Shown: piece by piece, positions 17,985-26,310 of the stretch
Numbering within the stretch: position 1 is the stretch's first letter
Layout: the number at the start of each line of letters is the position of its first letter
Assembly: GCA_903872155.1 (NCBI GenBank)
Contig: CAIQJP010000046.1
Coordinates: 1 to 64,000, forward strand
Length of the DNA: 64,000 nucleotides
Direction: 5' to 3'
DNA from: an uncultured Actinomycetes bacterium
GTDB taxonomy: Bacteria; Actinomycetota; Acidimicrobiia; Acidimicrobiales; Ilumatobacteraceae
Program-made: the position numbers and the translations under genes
The notes under the pieces: generated by a model
Told to the model about the DNA's origin: nothing
Seen by the model: only the letters and a program-made list of their open reading frames with translations
Databases searched by the model: none

Positions 17985-18951
17985 TGTTGTCGTTTGATTC
18001 TGAATCTTCGCTATCCGAACGACTGTTGAAGTTTTCGTCTTCGCACGAAGTTGAGACCAAGCCTGATCGTATGATCTTGAGGGCCGACTTCCGTTCGTCG
18101 TTCTTGCTGTTAGAGACGAACTTGATCACGATTTCGTCGGCCTTGGCCTTATTCTCGGAAATAGTGAATCCGGGAGCAGGTGTCGTTTCTGCCAGTACGA
18201 GACCATTTGAGGTCACTCGATATTTCACTGACCCACCGCCACATGTCCAGGTCTTCAGTTCAGGAACGGTTGTTGGTGGCGTCGTGACTGCTGGTTGAGT
18301 CGTGGGCGGGGATGTCACTGGAGCGCGCGTCGTGGGTGGGCTCGTGGCTTCGGGTTGAGTCGTTGGCGGACTTGTCAGGATCGGAGCTTTTGTCACGGGC
18401 GGAGTTGTCACCCCTGGCGACGATGCAGGAGGTGTTGTTGAAGGTGGCCTCGTCGTTGTCGGCGTGGGATTGTTGGATGGATCCGTCGTGACCAACGGGC
18501 CTTGCGAGTTCGTCGGTGCTTGAGTATTTGTGGGTGTTGTGGTTGTCGCGTTACCGATATTGCTAGGTGTCGTCGAATTGCTTGACGGCTGCGTTGAGGG
18601 AATCGATGCGGAGGGATCAGTGACAATGGGATCAATAGAAATCGAACCTTCAATTGTCGTTGTCGTGACCGATAGTCCAATTGTTGTTGCAACTTTGATC
18701 GGCTGCGAATCACCCGGCGAAAGTGGAACGGCAATATTGGAACCACCATCACGATTGTTGGAATTCTGCACCATCGCAACTGCACCAGACACAACCATCA
18801 CAACTGCTGCGGCACTCACTGCCATCACCCGTCGTTGACGAACACGACGTACTTTTCCAAGAACAGCTTTATGCGCCATCAGGGTGTCGGGACTTGAGCC
18901 GGCAATTTGATTGAGGAGCGATGAAATATCAGAATCGTTGAACTCTTCCAT
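17962..18951 (-). CDS. Single-pass membrane protein, putative anti-sigma partner
   Basis: A 329-residue protein with no family I can name. The first 40 residues are cytoplasmic (NDSDISSLLNQIAG...), followed by one membrane helix at about 43-62. A long Thr/Pro/Ser-rich stretch (about 75-225) with repeated PPTT blocks follows, then a compact domain starting TWTCGGGSVKYRV containing two Cys about 75 residues apart. The tail is acidic (Asp/Glu/Ser). Its ATG overlaps the stop of the ECF sigma gene by one base (TGATG), with GGAG upstream; GTG at 18954 is an alternative. Layout and topology fit an anti-sigma factor or signal-transducing partner, but no zinc-binding ZAS motif is visible, so this stays an inference. 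Confidence 0.75.
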   Translation of the reverse strand: MEEFNDSDISSLLNQIAGSSPDTLMAHKAVLGKVRRVRQRRVMAVSAAAVVMVVSGAVAMVQNSNNRDGGSNIAVPLSPGDSQPIKVATTIGLSVTTTTIEGSISIDPIVTDPSASIPSTQPSSNSTTPSNIGNATTTTPTNTQAPTNSQGPLVTTDPSNNPTPTTTRPPSTTPPASSPGVTTPPVTKAPILTSPPTTQPEATSPPTTRAPVTSPPTTQPAVTTPPTTVPELKTWTCGGGSVKYRVTSNGLVLAETTPAPGFTISENKAKADEIVIKFVSNSKNDERKSALKIIRSGLVSTSCEDENFNSRSDSEDSESNDNNEESADD

Positions 18952-19463
18952 CACAGCTCCTCTCGAGACTCAATATGAGCACGCAGTTTTTGTCGTGCCT
19001 GATGCAGGTGAAACTTTACGGCACCTTCAGATACTTCAAGAGCCTCGGCGATTTCAAGAACTGAGAGCTGTTCAACATAGAACATGGCGGCAGCGGCGCG
19101 TTGTTGCTTCGGAAGCGTTGACAGCAATTCGGCAACTTCGTCAATTGCGGGTTGTTCGGACATCAGTCTGACTTCGTGACCCATACGTTCGACTGCTCGA
19201 TCGCGTCGAACTCGCGAACGATGGCCGTCGCGAACTTTGTTGATTGCCACTCGACGAATCCAACCAACGGGATCGTCGTAGGTACTGATTTTGCGCCATT
19301 TCAGATGTGCTTTGACAAACGCTTCTTGCACTGCGTCGGCTGCTTCTTCTGAATTTCCACAGATCACTGTGAGCGATCGCACGAGGCGCGCGTAATGAAG
19401 ATTGAACAAAGTGGTGACGTCGGTGGCTTGGGCCGAGAGGGAGTGTTGAGTGATGTCGTCCAC
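18951..19463 (-). CDS. ECF (sigma-70 family) RNA polymerase sigma factor
   Basis: A 170-residue extracytoplasmic-function sigma factor. Region 2 spans about 17-83 (ADAVQEAFVKAH, DPVGWIRRVAINKVRD) and region 4 about 109-160 (LLSTLPKQQRAAAAMFYVEQLSVLEIAEAL, SEGAVKFHLHQARQKL). The frame is open 41 codons further upstream, but those residues do not look like sigma factor. GTG at 19463 with a GGTGG-type ribosome site about eight bases upstream is the better start. It is cotranscribed with the membrane protein that overlaps its stop. It is probably autoregulated, as is usual for the family, but I could not identify its promoter. Confidence 0.9.
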   Translation of the reverse strand: MDDITQHSLSAQATDVTTLFNLHYARLVRSLTVICGNSEEAADAVQEAFVKAHLKWRKISTYDDPVGWIRRVAINKVRDGHRSRVRRDRAVERMGHEVRLMSEQPAIDEVAELLSTLPKQQRAAAAMFYVEQLSVLEIAEALEVSEGAVKFHLHQARQKLRAHIESREEL

Positions 19464-19648
19464 AGTGGTTCCACCCCATCTGGAGGTCCACGACGGAGAT
19501 ACAGAGAAACGGGTATTTCCCTGCTCCCACGATAGAGCGGTTGGCGACGTAGTAAACACTGCCAACGACACGCACCCTTGACACAAATGGTTTGGTAAGT
19601 CGTCAAGAAATTGTCAGGGCGTGGGTGATTGGGCAATAGCCTGAAGTC

Positions 19649-20674
19649 GTGGCATTGGATCCGAATCGACACGTCGTCACTGACATGTGGCAGGGTCAGC
19701 CACGAGTTCGATTGGCAACTCTGCCGACCCACCTTGAACGTGGCCCAGTTTTGGCTGGTCAGAGCCAGTTATGGGTCAAGCGTGATGATCTTACGGGTTT
19801 GGGAATGGGTGGCAATAAAGCTCGCAAGTTGGAGTTCTTGTGCGGGGCGGCGGTGGCCGCTGGAGCCAATTGCCTCATCACTGTCGGGGCGGGGCAGTCA
19901 AATCACTGCCGCATGACTGCCGCGGCCGGAGCCTTGCTCGGCCTAGAAGTTCATCTTGTATTAGCCGGAGATCGACCAGCGGTGCTTGAGGGCAACCAAT
20001 TGTTGTCGGAGCGTTTTGGTGCGCATCAACATTTCACCGGGGCTGGTCCATCCGAGTGGGGACTACTAGAAATTGCTCGCGAAGATTTGACCGCAGAGTT
20101 ACAGGCTCAAGGTTTGAAGTCATACTCAATTCCGATTGGTGGATCAACTGCAGTTGGCGCACTCGGATACATCGTTGCCTATCAAGAAATTGTTGAACAA
20201 GCTGTAGCTCTGAATCTCTCACCGAAGACGATTGTGTTTACTTCATCAAGTGGTGGAACTCATGCAGGTCTTGTTGCGGGGCGAGCACATATGCGCGCGC
20301 TTGGTCGCACCGAAGTTTTGCCAAACCTATTAGCGATTGGTGTTGCTAAGGGTGTCGTGGCCGGATTCCCTTCGGTTAAAGAACTTGCTCAAGAGTCATT
20401 AACTATCGCGGGTTTACCTGGCGACGTACTCGATGAAGATGTTGAAGTAGACCCACGTTGGCTCGGCGAAGATTACGCAATCCCAACTGATGCTTCGCGA
20501 GCAGCAATCACCTGGGCGGCTCATAACGGCGCTTGGGTACTCGACGATGTGTACACCGCAAAAGGAATGGCTGGTCTGTTAGGAAACGCGACTCAAGGGC
20601 GCTGGGCAAGTGGCGAAGATGTGATCTTTATTCATACAGGTGGTTCACCGGAGGTTTTTGTACGTCATGACTGA
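19649..20674 (+). CDS. D-cysteine desulfhydrase / ACC-deaminase family PLP enzyme
   Basis: A 341-residue fold-type II PLP enzyme. K57 in GMGGNKARKLEF is the expected Schiff-base lysine, and VGAGQSNHCRMTAAAGA follows as the substrate-carboxylate loop. FTSSSGGTHAGLVAG is the phosphate cradle. The family includes D-cysteine desulfhydrase and 1-aminocyclopropane-1-carboxylate deaminase; I cannot separate these by eye. It starts with GTG at 19649 and is first in a tightly packed four-gene operon. The next gene starts eight bases before its stop. Confidence 0.85.
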   Translation: MALDPNRHVVTDMWQGQPRVRLATLPTHLERGPVLAGQSQLWVKRDDLTGLGMGGNKARKLEFLCGAAVAAGANCLITVGAGQSNHCRMTAAAGALLGLEVHLVLAGDRPAVLEGNQLLSERFGAHQHFTGAGPSEWGLLEIAREDLTAELQAQGLKSYSIPIGGSTAVGALGYIVAYQEIVEQAVALNLSPKTIVFTSSSGGTHAGLVAGRAHMRALGRTEVLPNLLAIGVAKGVVAGFPSVKELAQESLTIAGLPGDVLDEDVEVDPRWLGEDYAIPTDASRAAITWAAHNGAWVLDDVYTAKGMAGLLGNATQGRWASGEDVIFIHTGGSPEVFVRHD

Positions 20675-21740
20675 TGAAAATGTTTCTCGTTCGCCGCGAA
20701 CAGTTGCGGTGACTGCCGGTCGTCCGCAAAATGAGAATGATCCTCTCAATGCTTCAATCGTCCTCGCATCTAACTTTCAATCGACTGGTGATTACGCGCG
20801 GACGCATGGCACATCAACATGGGCGGCGCTTGAAACAGCAGTCGGTGAATTAGAGGGCGGGCAATGTTTGTCCTTTGCGACGGGAATGGCTGCGGCTTCG
20901 GCAATTCTGTTTGCATTGAATCCGAGTGTTGTGGTTGTGCCCAGCGTGAGTTATTTGGGAGTGCGAGCGTTATTGGGTGACATGCAAGACCATGGTCATG
21001 TCCGAGTGGTCTCTGTTGACATTGTTGATACCGATGCTGTCACAAAGGCAATGAACGAGGCATCGGCACAAGTTGGTGCAGAACGTGTAGTGCTTTGGAT
21101 CGAAACACCCACTAATCCGACTCTCGATGAAGCTGAACTAGAAAAATTATGTATTGCTGCGAACGCCATCAATGTGCGAACAGTGGTTGATTCAACATTT
21201 GCCTCACCGATTGGTCAGCAGCCGCTCACACTTGGTGCGTCGGTTGTGATGCACTCCGGAACAAAGTTCATTGGTGGTCATAGCGACCTAATGATTGGTT
21301 TGACGTTGACTAACCAGCAAGACATTTTTGAAAAGTTGAGTCGGGCCCGAGTTGTACAGGGGGCAACGCCAGGAGCACTCGAATCCTTCTTGGCTTTACG
21401 TGGTTTGCGCACGTTGCCGCTGCGTTATGAAGCGGCCAGTAAAAATGCCGATGAAATTTGTCGTCGGTTGAAAGCGCATACCGCAATTGAGTGGGCTAAG
21501 AACGTCGGACCAATGCTGAGTTATATCGTCAAAGGCGGAGCCCAAGCAGCCGACAAAGTGTGCGCATCAACATTGATGATTATTACGGCCACCAGTCTGG
21601 GTGGAGTTGAAACGACCATGGAGCGCCGCCAAAAGTATGCGGGTGACGCTCATGTCAATCCAGGGCTGATTCGGATGAGCGTGGGCATTGAAGATGTTGA
21701 AGACATCTGGTCCGACCTTGAGAAGGCATTAGCGTCATGA
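20667..21740 (+). CDS. Cys/Met-metabolism PLP enzyme (cystathionine gamma-synthase/lyase type)
   Basis: A 357-residue fold-type I PLP enzyme of the Cys/Met family. K200 in MHSGTKFIGGHSD is the PLP lysine, SFATGMAAASAI carries the phosphate-binding loop and VDSTFASP the PLP-stacking Asp. GVETTMERR matches the region that binds the substrate carboxylate. The usual N-terminal Tyr-x-Arg motif for a neighbouring-subunit PLP contact appears as YARTHG, altered relative to family norms as I recall them. At 357 residues it is slightly short (usual about 380-400). Gamma-synthase, gamma-lyase or beta-lyase activity are all possible. ATG at 20667 is preceded by CCGGAGG. It overlaps both neighbours. Confidence 0.85.
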   Translation: MTDENVSRSPRTVAVTAGRPQNENDPLNASIVLASNFQSTGDYARTHGTSTWAALETAVGELEGGQCLSFATGMAAASAILFALNPSVVVVPSVSYLGVRALLGDMQDHGHVRVVSVDIVDTDAVTKAMNEASAQVGAERVVLWIETPTNPTLDEAELEKLCIAANAINVRTVVDSTFASPIGQQPLTLGASVVMHSGTKFIGGHSDLMIGLTLTNQQDIFEKLSRARVVQGATPGALESFLALRGLRTLPLRYEAASKNADEICRRLKAHTAIEWAKNVGPMLSYIVKGGAQAADKVCASTLMIITATSLGGVETTMERRQKYAGDAHVNPGLIRMSVGIEDVEDIWSDLEKALAS

Positions 21741-22717
21741 ATATGACCGATCAGATCCTTGACGTCGATCTTTTGGCTTTTGAGAAAGGGTCTGATTCAA
21801 CTCGTCGAGCAGTTGTTGATGGAGTGCGTCGAAGCTTGGCGACGGGATTTGTTTATACCAGCACTGATATTTCTGAAGACTTACTTGATTCGGCGTACGG
21901 CATGCTTGTTGAGTTCTTTTCGAAAGATCAAGAGACCAAGACCAGCTGTATTGCGCCAGGTGCTCATGGACAAACCGGATACACCGGTCTACTTGTTGAG
22001 ACGGCGGCATCGAGCGACAAGCCAGATTGGAAAGAGATGCTTAATTGGGCGTCACCGATTGCCGCTGGCCATCCGCTGAAGCGCAAGTTTCCAGGTTCGT
22101 ATCCCGAACAGTTATTGCCCGATGCAGTTGTCCCAGGTATTTCGCAGGTGCTCTATGCATTTCACGACGCCATCGCCGAAATTCAAAAGCGTTTCTTGCG
22201 CATCATCGCTTTAGGAATTGGTTGCCATGAATCGTTCTTTGATGACATGGTCACTGACGGGCCAACACTCACGAGAGCGATTCGTTATCCATCAATGAAA
22301 GGTGCGCCACAGGGTGGTCACATTTGGGCTGGAGCCCATGGCGATATCAATTTGATTACCGCACTTCCACGCGCCACTGCACCTGGACTGCAAGTTGAAG
22401 TTGATGGCCAGTGGGTTGATGCGATTCCGCCCGACGGCAAGATGATTATCAATACCGGAATCATGCTCGAACGATTAACGAATGGTGTTCTTCCGGTCGG
22501 CTGGCATCGAGTCATCGCTTCACCTGGTTTTGATGATGAGCGTTACAGCGTGGTGCAGTTTTGCCATCCACGTCCGTGGACAATGTTGGCACCCGTACCT
22601 ACTTGTTGTACTCCCGAGAATCCGCAGCGATATTCAACGATTAGTGCGGCTGACGCCCTCGATGAGGTGTTGTATCAAATCAACTTGATTGAAGATGCTC
22701 GACGTGTCGGAGACTGA
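21737..22717 (+). CDS. 2-oxoglutarate/Fe(II)-dependent oxygenase, isopenicillin-N-synthase type
   Basis: A 326-residue oxygenase of the isopenicillin N synthase-like superfamily. The iron ligands are H201 and D203 (GAHGDINLIT) and H257 (GWHRVIA). R269-Y-S271 corresponds to the R-x-S pair that binds the cosubstrate carboxylate. The N-terminal domain resembles the DIOX_N region. Members hydroxylate, desaturate or cyclise small molecules, and one subgroup makes ethylene; the substrate here is unknown. It overlaps the preceding PLP gene by four bases (ATGA) and the following ROK gene by 23, so the four are probably one pathway. Confidence 0.88.
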   Translation: MNMTDQILDVDLLAFEKGSDSTRRAVVDGVRRSLATGFVYTSTDISEDLLDSAYGMLVEFFSKDQETKTSCIAPGAHGQTGYTGLLVETAASSDKPDWKEMLNWASPIAAGHPLKRKFPGSYPEQLLPDAVVPGISQVLYAFHDAIAEIQKRFLRIIALGIGCHESFFDDMVTDGPTLTRAIRYPSMKGAPQGGHIWAGAHGDINLITALPRATAPGLQVEVDGQWVDAIPPDGKMIINTGIMLERLTNGVLPVGWHRVIASPGFDDERYSVVQFCHPRPWTMLAPVPTCCTPENPQRYSTISAADALDEVLYQINLIEDARRVGD

Positions 22718-23636
22718 AAATTCTGAGACTCCTCACGAACTCATTGATATTGCTTTAGCGATTGATATCGGTGGTTCAAAAATGGCGGTCGGCTTGGTGA
22801 ATCGCCGGGGCGACATGCTCGATCGCGAAATTGCCCGAACCGATAAAGATAAGAATGCCAATGATCTCTTTGAAATATTGGCAGTCCTCATCAAACGTCA
22901 GTTATTGCGCGCCGAAGAGCGTCACGGTGGCAAAGTCGTCGTTGTAGGCATTGGTTCGGCTGGCCCAATTGAAACCGATTGTGCAACGGTTTCGCCGCTC
23001 AATATTCCGGCGTGGCGACGATTCCCTTTACGCGAGGCAGTGCAAGACATTGTGAAGGTTCCAGTTTTCGGTGACCTTGATGCCAAAGCATTTGCTCTTG
23101 CTGAGGGATGGCTGGGTGCAGCCAAGGGCGAATCAAACTTCATCGGCATGGTTGTGAGTACCGGTGTCGGTGGTGGCATTGTGCTTGATGGTCGGATGCT
23201 TGATGGGGCATCGGGTAATGCAGGACATATTGGTCATGTGATTGTGAACCCTGATGGCAATCGTTGTGTATGTGGCGCCCGCGGATGTTTAGAAGCTGAG
23301 GCATCGGGTACTGCAATTGAAATGATTACTGGACGACCAGCAACTGAGCCATCGTATGAAACCATGCAACGCACTGGGCGCATGGTTGGATTGGCAGTCG
23401 CAAGCATGTGCAATTTCTTTGACTTGAATCTTGCAGTAGTAGGCGGGTCGGTTGCTCTCGGATTCGGTTCAACATTTTTTGCGGCAGCGCAAGATGTGAT
23501 GGATGAACACTGTCGGTTGAGCTTTTCGCAAGGAGCTCGAATTGTGCCGGCTCGCTTAGGTGACCGCAGCCCAATTGTTGGCGCGGCTGCAGTTGGTTGG
23601 CGCGGGCTAAACAGACAAATGCCCGCAGCGAGTTAG
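22695..23636 (+). CDS. ROK-family sugar kinase-like protein
   Basis: A 313-residue ROK protein without an N-terminal DNA-binding domain, so a kinase rather than a repressor. The ATP phosphate loop is AIDIGGSKMAVGLV, and GDLDAKAFALAEGW carries the catalytic Asp region. VSTGVGGGIVLDG is the second phosphate loop. The zinc motif CVCGARGCLEAEASG is complete. It is likely to phosphorylate a hexose or amino sugar (glucokinase type). ATG at 22695 is chosen; TTG at 22689 and GTG at 22704 are alternatives. Why a sugar kinase is coupled to amino-acid-type PLP enzymes and an oxygenase is unclear. It overlaps the convergent gene by four bases. Confidence 0.87.
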   Translation: MLDVSETENSETPHELIDIALAIDIGGSKMAVGLVNRRGDMLDREIARTDKDKNANDLFEILAVLIKRQLLRAEERHGGKVVVVGIGSAGPIETDCATVSPLNIPAWRRFPLREAVQDIVKVPVFGDLDAKAFALAEGWLGAAKGESNFIGMVVSTGVGGGIVLDGRMLDGASGNAGHIGHVIVNPDGNRCVCGARGCLEAEASGTAIEMITGRPATEPSYETMQRTGRMVGLAVASMCNFFDLNLAVVGGSVALGFGSTFFAAAQDVMDEHCRLSFSQGARIVPARLGDRSPIVGAAAVGWRGLNRQMPAAS

Positions 23637-24751
23637 CCGCCGATCACGCGGTAGAGGCGCTCGGCGGGCCCCTGCCCAAAGTGGTGTTGCCACCATGAAG
23701 CAATCGTGATAGCAAATAGCCAAAATACGCCGGCAAAGATCAATGCCGTGTCGAGCCCAGTAGCAGTTATTGAGTGAGACCACTTCACAAGTGCGTAGTA
23801 AGCCAACACATGCAACAGATACAGGCTGAGCGTGACTTGACCACTGCGCTGTAGATGAACGACGAGAGCATTTTGTTGATATTTGTCCGCGATCTGACTG
23901 ATGACGAGAAACGAAATGATTGCGATAGCCACACTCGTCAAGGTGTAGAACAAGCCTCTGGTGAACGGTTGCATTGATGTGGTGACCTGGACGACCGGGT
24001 TCGAACGTAGGTCTTGAATGTTGAGAATTGTGGTGAGGGCGTAACAGAGGGCCAGAACAACGAAGCAAGCGGTCGTAATTCGGCGCCAAGATTCTCTGAC
24101 AGCCTCAAGATTGCGACCAAAAACAATACCGAGGCAAAAGAACGCGAGCCACGGGAAAACTGGGTGGGTGTAGTCAATGAAAATTCGTAAGAAAAGATCT
24201 TTGACGCTGTGAATGTTCCGTGGATGTAGCCAATGAGTGGAGTAACCCTGATGTGCTTGATTCACTTCCCAGCTCGAGACAACCGTTGCAGTTATTGCTG
24301 TGGCGATCGCAACAAGAAGAATTGAACGGGATTTCCACATGATGAACATCGCGCTCAGAATGAAATAGGCGCCGTAATAGAACAAGATGGTTCCCGGCCA
24401 GGCGTGATCAAGAAAATAGCCACCAAAAAGTAGTAGTGCTCCGCGGCGAATAAGTCGCAGGCGGAGTTTGTTGACGTCTTGATGGTTCTCGTATGCCTTT
24501 CGCGACAAAAGTGCAGTGCCGATGCCGGCGACAAACACAAAGGTTGCTGCGAATCGGGTCGAGAGCACACCGGAGTAAACATTGAAGACACGATGCCAAA
24601 AATCGGTTCCGATGTATTGATCATTTAAATTGCCGTGATAATTCATGACAACAACACCGATGAGGGCAACCGCTCGGGTGACGTCGAGGCCAATCAGTCG
24701 AGACGTTCCGAGGCTTGTGGTGCCGGCTGCTGGATGATTGAAATCATTCAC
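23633..24751 (-). CDS. DUF418/HGSNAT-like polytopic membrane protein
   Basis: A 372-residue protein with about ten membrane helices. The N-terminus (RLIGLDVTRAVALIGVVVMNYHG) matches the HGSNAT/acyltransferase-3-like start, and the ending GQGPAERLYRVIGG resembles the conserved C-terminus of DUF418/YeiB proteins (from memory). YeiB-type proteins may transfer acyl groups across the membrane, but function is unproven. The start is GTG. The downstream-most gene of a two-gene minus-strand unit with the racemase-like gene six bases upstream. Confidence 0.75.
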   Translation of the reverse strand: MNDFNHPAAGTTSLGTSRLIGLDVTRAVALIGVVVMNYHGNLNDQYIGTDFWHRVFNVYSGVLSTRFAATFVFVAGIGTALLSRKAYENHQDVNKLRLRLIRRGALLLFGGYFLDHAWPGTILFYYGAYFILSAMFIMWKSRSILLVAIATAITATVVSSWEVNQAHQGYSTHWLHPRNIHSVKDLFLRIFIDYTHPVFPWLAFFCLGIVFGRNLEAVRESWRRITTACFVVLALCYALTTILNIQDLRSNPVVQVTTSMQPFTRGLFYTLTSVAIAIISFLVISQIADKYQQNALVVHLQRSGQVTLSLYLLHVLAYYALVKWSHSITATGLDTALIFAGVFWLFAITIASWWQHHFGQGPAERLYRVIGG

Positions 24752-24757
24752 AGATAA

Positions 24758-25714
24758 CTAGATCCATTGAATGTGATCAACTGCAGTGGTGATGAGCGGG
24801 CGTTGCACATCAATCCAGTCTCCAACGACTGGCGTTGGTTGACCACTTGGGATAAAGCACATTGATGTATGCATGTGCGGCAGTTCAACGAGTTGAATTC
24901 GCTGGCGTGAAAAATGAAATGGGCTCAAGCCATCCGCAAGCGGAGACACGCCATGAGCCGACCCACATCCGACCATCACCAAAGTCCCACTCTGTGAAAT
25001 CTCAACGCCGTGATAACCAACTTTTTGTCCAGATGTGACTGCAACTGTTTCGATCACATCGGCTGTCAATTGAAGAGTGGTCTTGTCTCCGTGCCAGAGC
25101 GACGTGCCGAGACGTACAAACCATTGTCGTTCGGGGTGCTGTGATTGCAGGTCGGCAAAATCTTGGGGATCAACGTGGCTGACCCATGCCGGCAACGATG
25201 GATCGATCGTTGTGAGTATGTTTTCAATCTCGCGAACGTGATCTGCAGAGGTTCCGGTGAGTGGGGGATGAATCGAAACGCCACGGACCTGAAGATTTGT
25301 TGTTCGGCACTTATCGAGTAGTTGGGCTACATCGCCAACTTCGGCACCGTATCGATTCATAGACGAGCGAATTTTGATAACGACCTGACGAGATATTTTT
25401 GATGAGGCCACTGCTTCAATATGAGCGATCGAGCCCACGGTCAAGATCGTGTCGTCACGAAGTTTCTCGGGAACTTCAAGGCTTGGAGTGAGCACGACAG
25501 GCGTGCAATGTGCCGGTACCGACGACACTTCGAAGATCGTCCCGACGGCAATGGTGGGGGCCAGGTCGCTGGCGCGAGTTGCGAGCCAGTCGCGACCGAA
25601 TCCGTAGCCATTGCCTTTGACCACGGGCACGAGACCGCGGACAGAGTTGGCAAGCGAAGTGACGTGTTTGTTCCAAGCATCAGATTGAACGGTCAGAACA
25701 AGAGCCACGGGCAA
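24758..25714 (-). CDS. Alanine-racemase-like PLP barrel protein
   Basis: A 318-residue protein with the N-terminal TIM-barrel of fold-type III PLP enzymes. VVKGNGYGFGRD places the PLP lysine at about residue 33. VVIKIRSSMNRYGA corresponds to the family's second barrel motif. It is shorter than typical alanine racemase (about 360-380), and the C-terminal beta domain is reduced, ending MHTSMCFIPSG...VVGDWIDVQ. It may be a racemase with another substrate, or a specialised variant. The start is a TTG at 25714; GTG at 25708 is possible. It is likely cotranscribed with the DUF418-like gene. Confidence 0.72.
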   Translation of the reverse strand: MPVALVLTVQSDAWNKHVTSLANSVRGLVPVVKGNGYGFGRDWLATRASDLAPTIAVGTIFEVSSVPAHCTPVVLTPSLEVPEKLRDDTILTVGSIAHIEAVASSKISRQVVIKIRSSMNRYGAEVGDVAQLLDKCRTTNLQVRGVSIHPPLTGTSADHVREIENILTTIDPSLPAWVSHVDPQDFADLQSQHPERQWFVRLGTSLWHGDKTTLQLTADVIETVAVTSGQKVGYHGVEISQSGTLVMVGCGSAHGVSPLADGLSPFHFSRQRIQLVELPHMHTSMCFIPSGQPTPVVGDWIDVQRPLITTAVDHIQWI

Positions 25715-25764
25715 GACGCTACCGAATGATGTCGAATGGGCGTTTCATGCTGGTCTTTTTAAAT

Positions 25765-25781
25765 CCGACTTGTTAAGTCGG
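25765..25781. promoter_or_regulatory. 17-bp palindrome in a divergent promoter region
   Basis: CCGACTTGTTAAGTCGG has perfect 7-bp arms around GTT. It lies between two divergent gene starts (25714 minus, 25805 plus), in the position of an operator. No regulator gene is adjacent. Confidence 0.4.
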
Positions 25782-25804
25782 GAATTGGCTTCTAGCCTGA
25801 CCCC

Positions 25805-26302
25805 ATGAGTAGTCGCATCTTTGGATTCCCCAATCCCGTGAATGAACGGTCGGCCCGCTGGGTTGCCACCGGAGTCGTGCTTCAAGCGGTGTTGTTTTTG
25901 ATCGTGCGTCAAGGCTGGGTGCTCATTCCGTTGGCCTACGGCTTTACCGCCCGAGTTTTGACCGGTCCAAAATTGAGCCCACTTGGGCAATTGTCCACTC
26001 GAGTTCTCACGCCGGCAATGAAAGGTGAGGGTCGCTTAGTGCCAGGCCCACCCAAGCGTTTTGCTCAAGGCATTGGCTTGATGTTTTCCGTCGGAGCAAG
26101 TATCGCCTGGTTCGGTGGAGCGCACATTGTTGCCATTGTTCTGATTGTCGGGCTGACGGTGGCCGCAAGTCTCGAAGCATTTGCCGGATACTGCTTGGGC
26201 TGCGTGATTTTTGGTCAGTTAATGCGGTTGGGTGTCATCCCCGAATCGGTGTGCGAAGACTGCAATGACATTTCACGCCGACTCGTGCGCCCAACTATCT
26301 AG
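25805..26302 (+). CDS. DUF4395 family membrane protein
   Basis: A 165-residue membrane protein matching the DUF4395 pattern: NPVNERSARWVA near the start, GPPKRFAQGIG in the middle and a C-terminal CLGCVIFG, a CxxC pair near a membrane helix. Four hydrophobic segments are visible. Two further Cys (CEDC) follow. Function is unknown; in other actinobacteria the family often sits by thioredoxin- or sulfur-related genes (from memory), so a thiol role is possible. It converges on mftF with an eight-base gap. Confidence 0.75.
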   Translation: MSSRIFGFPNPVNERSARWVATGVVLQAVLFLIVRQGWVLIPLAYGFTARVLTGPKLSPLGQLSTRVLTPAMKGEGRLVPGPPKRFAQGIGLMFSVGASIAWFGGAHIVAIVLIVGLTVAASLEAFAGYCLGCVIFGQLMRLGVIPESVCEDCNDISRRLVRPTI

Positions 26303-26310
26303 AAAAGTTC

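Noticed and set aside
17962-18860. Plus-strand frames opposite the membrane partner gene
   Set aside because: They arise from the Thr/Pro-rich low-complexity codons; the minus-strand frame overlaps the sigma factor gene with a good ribosome site.
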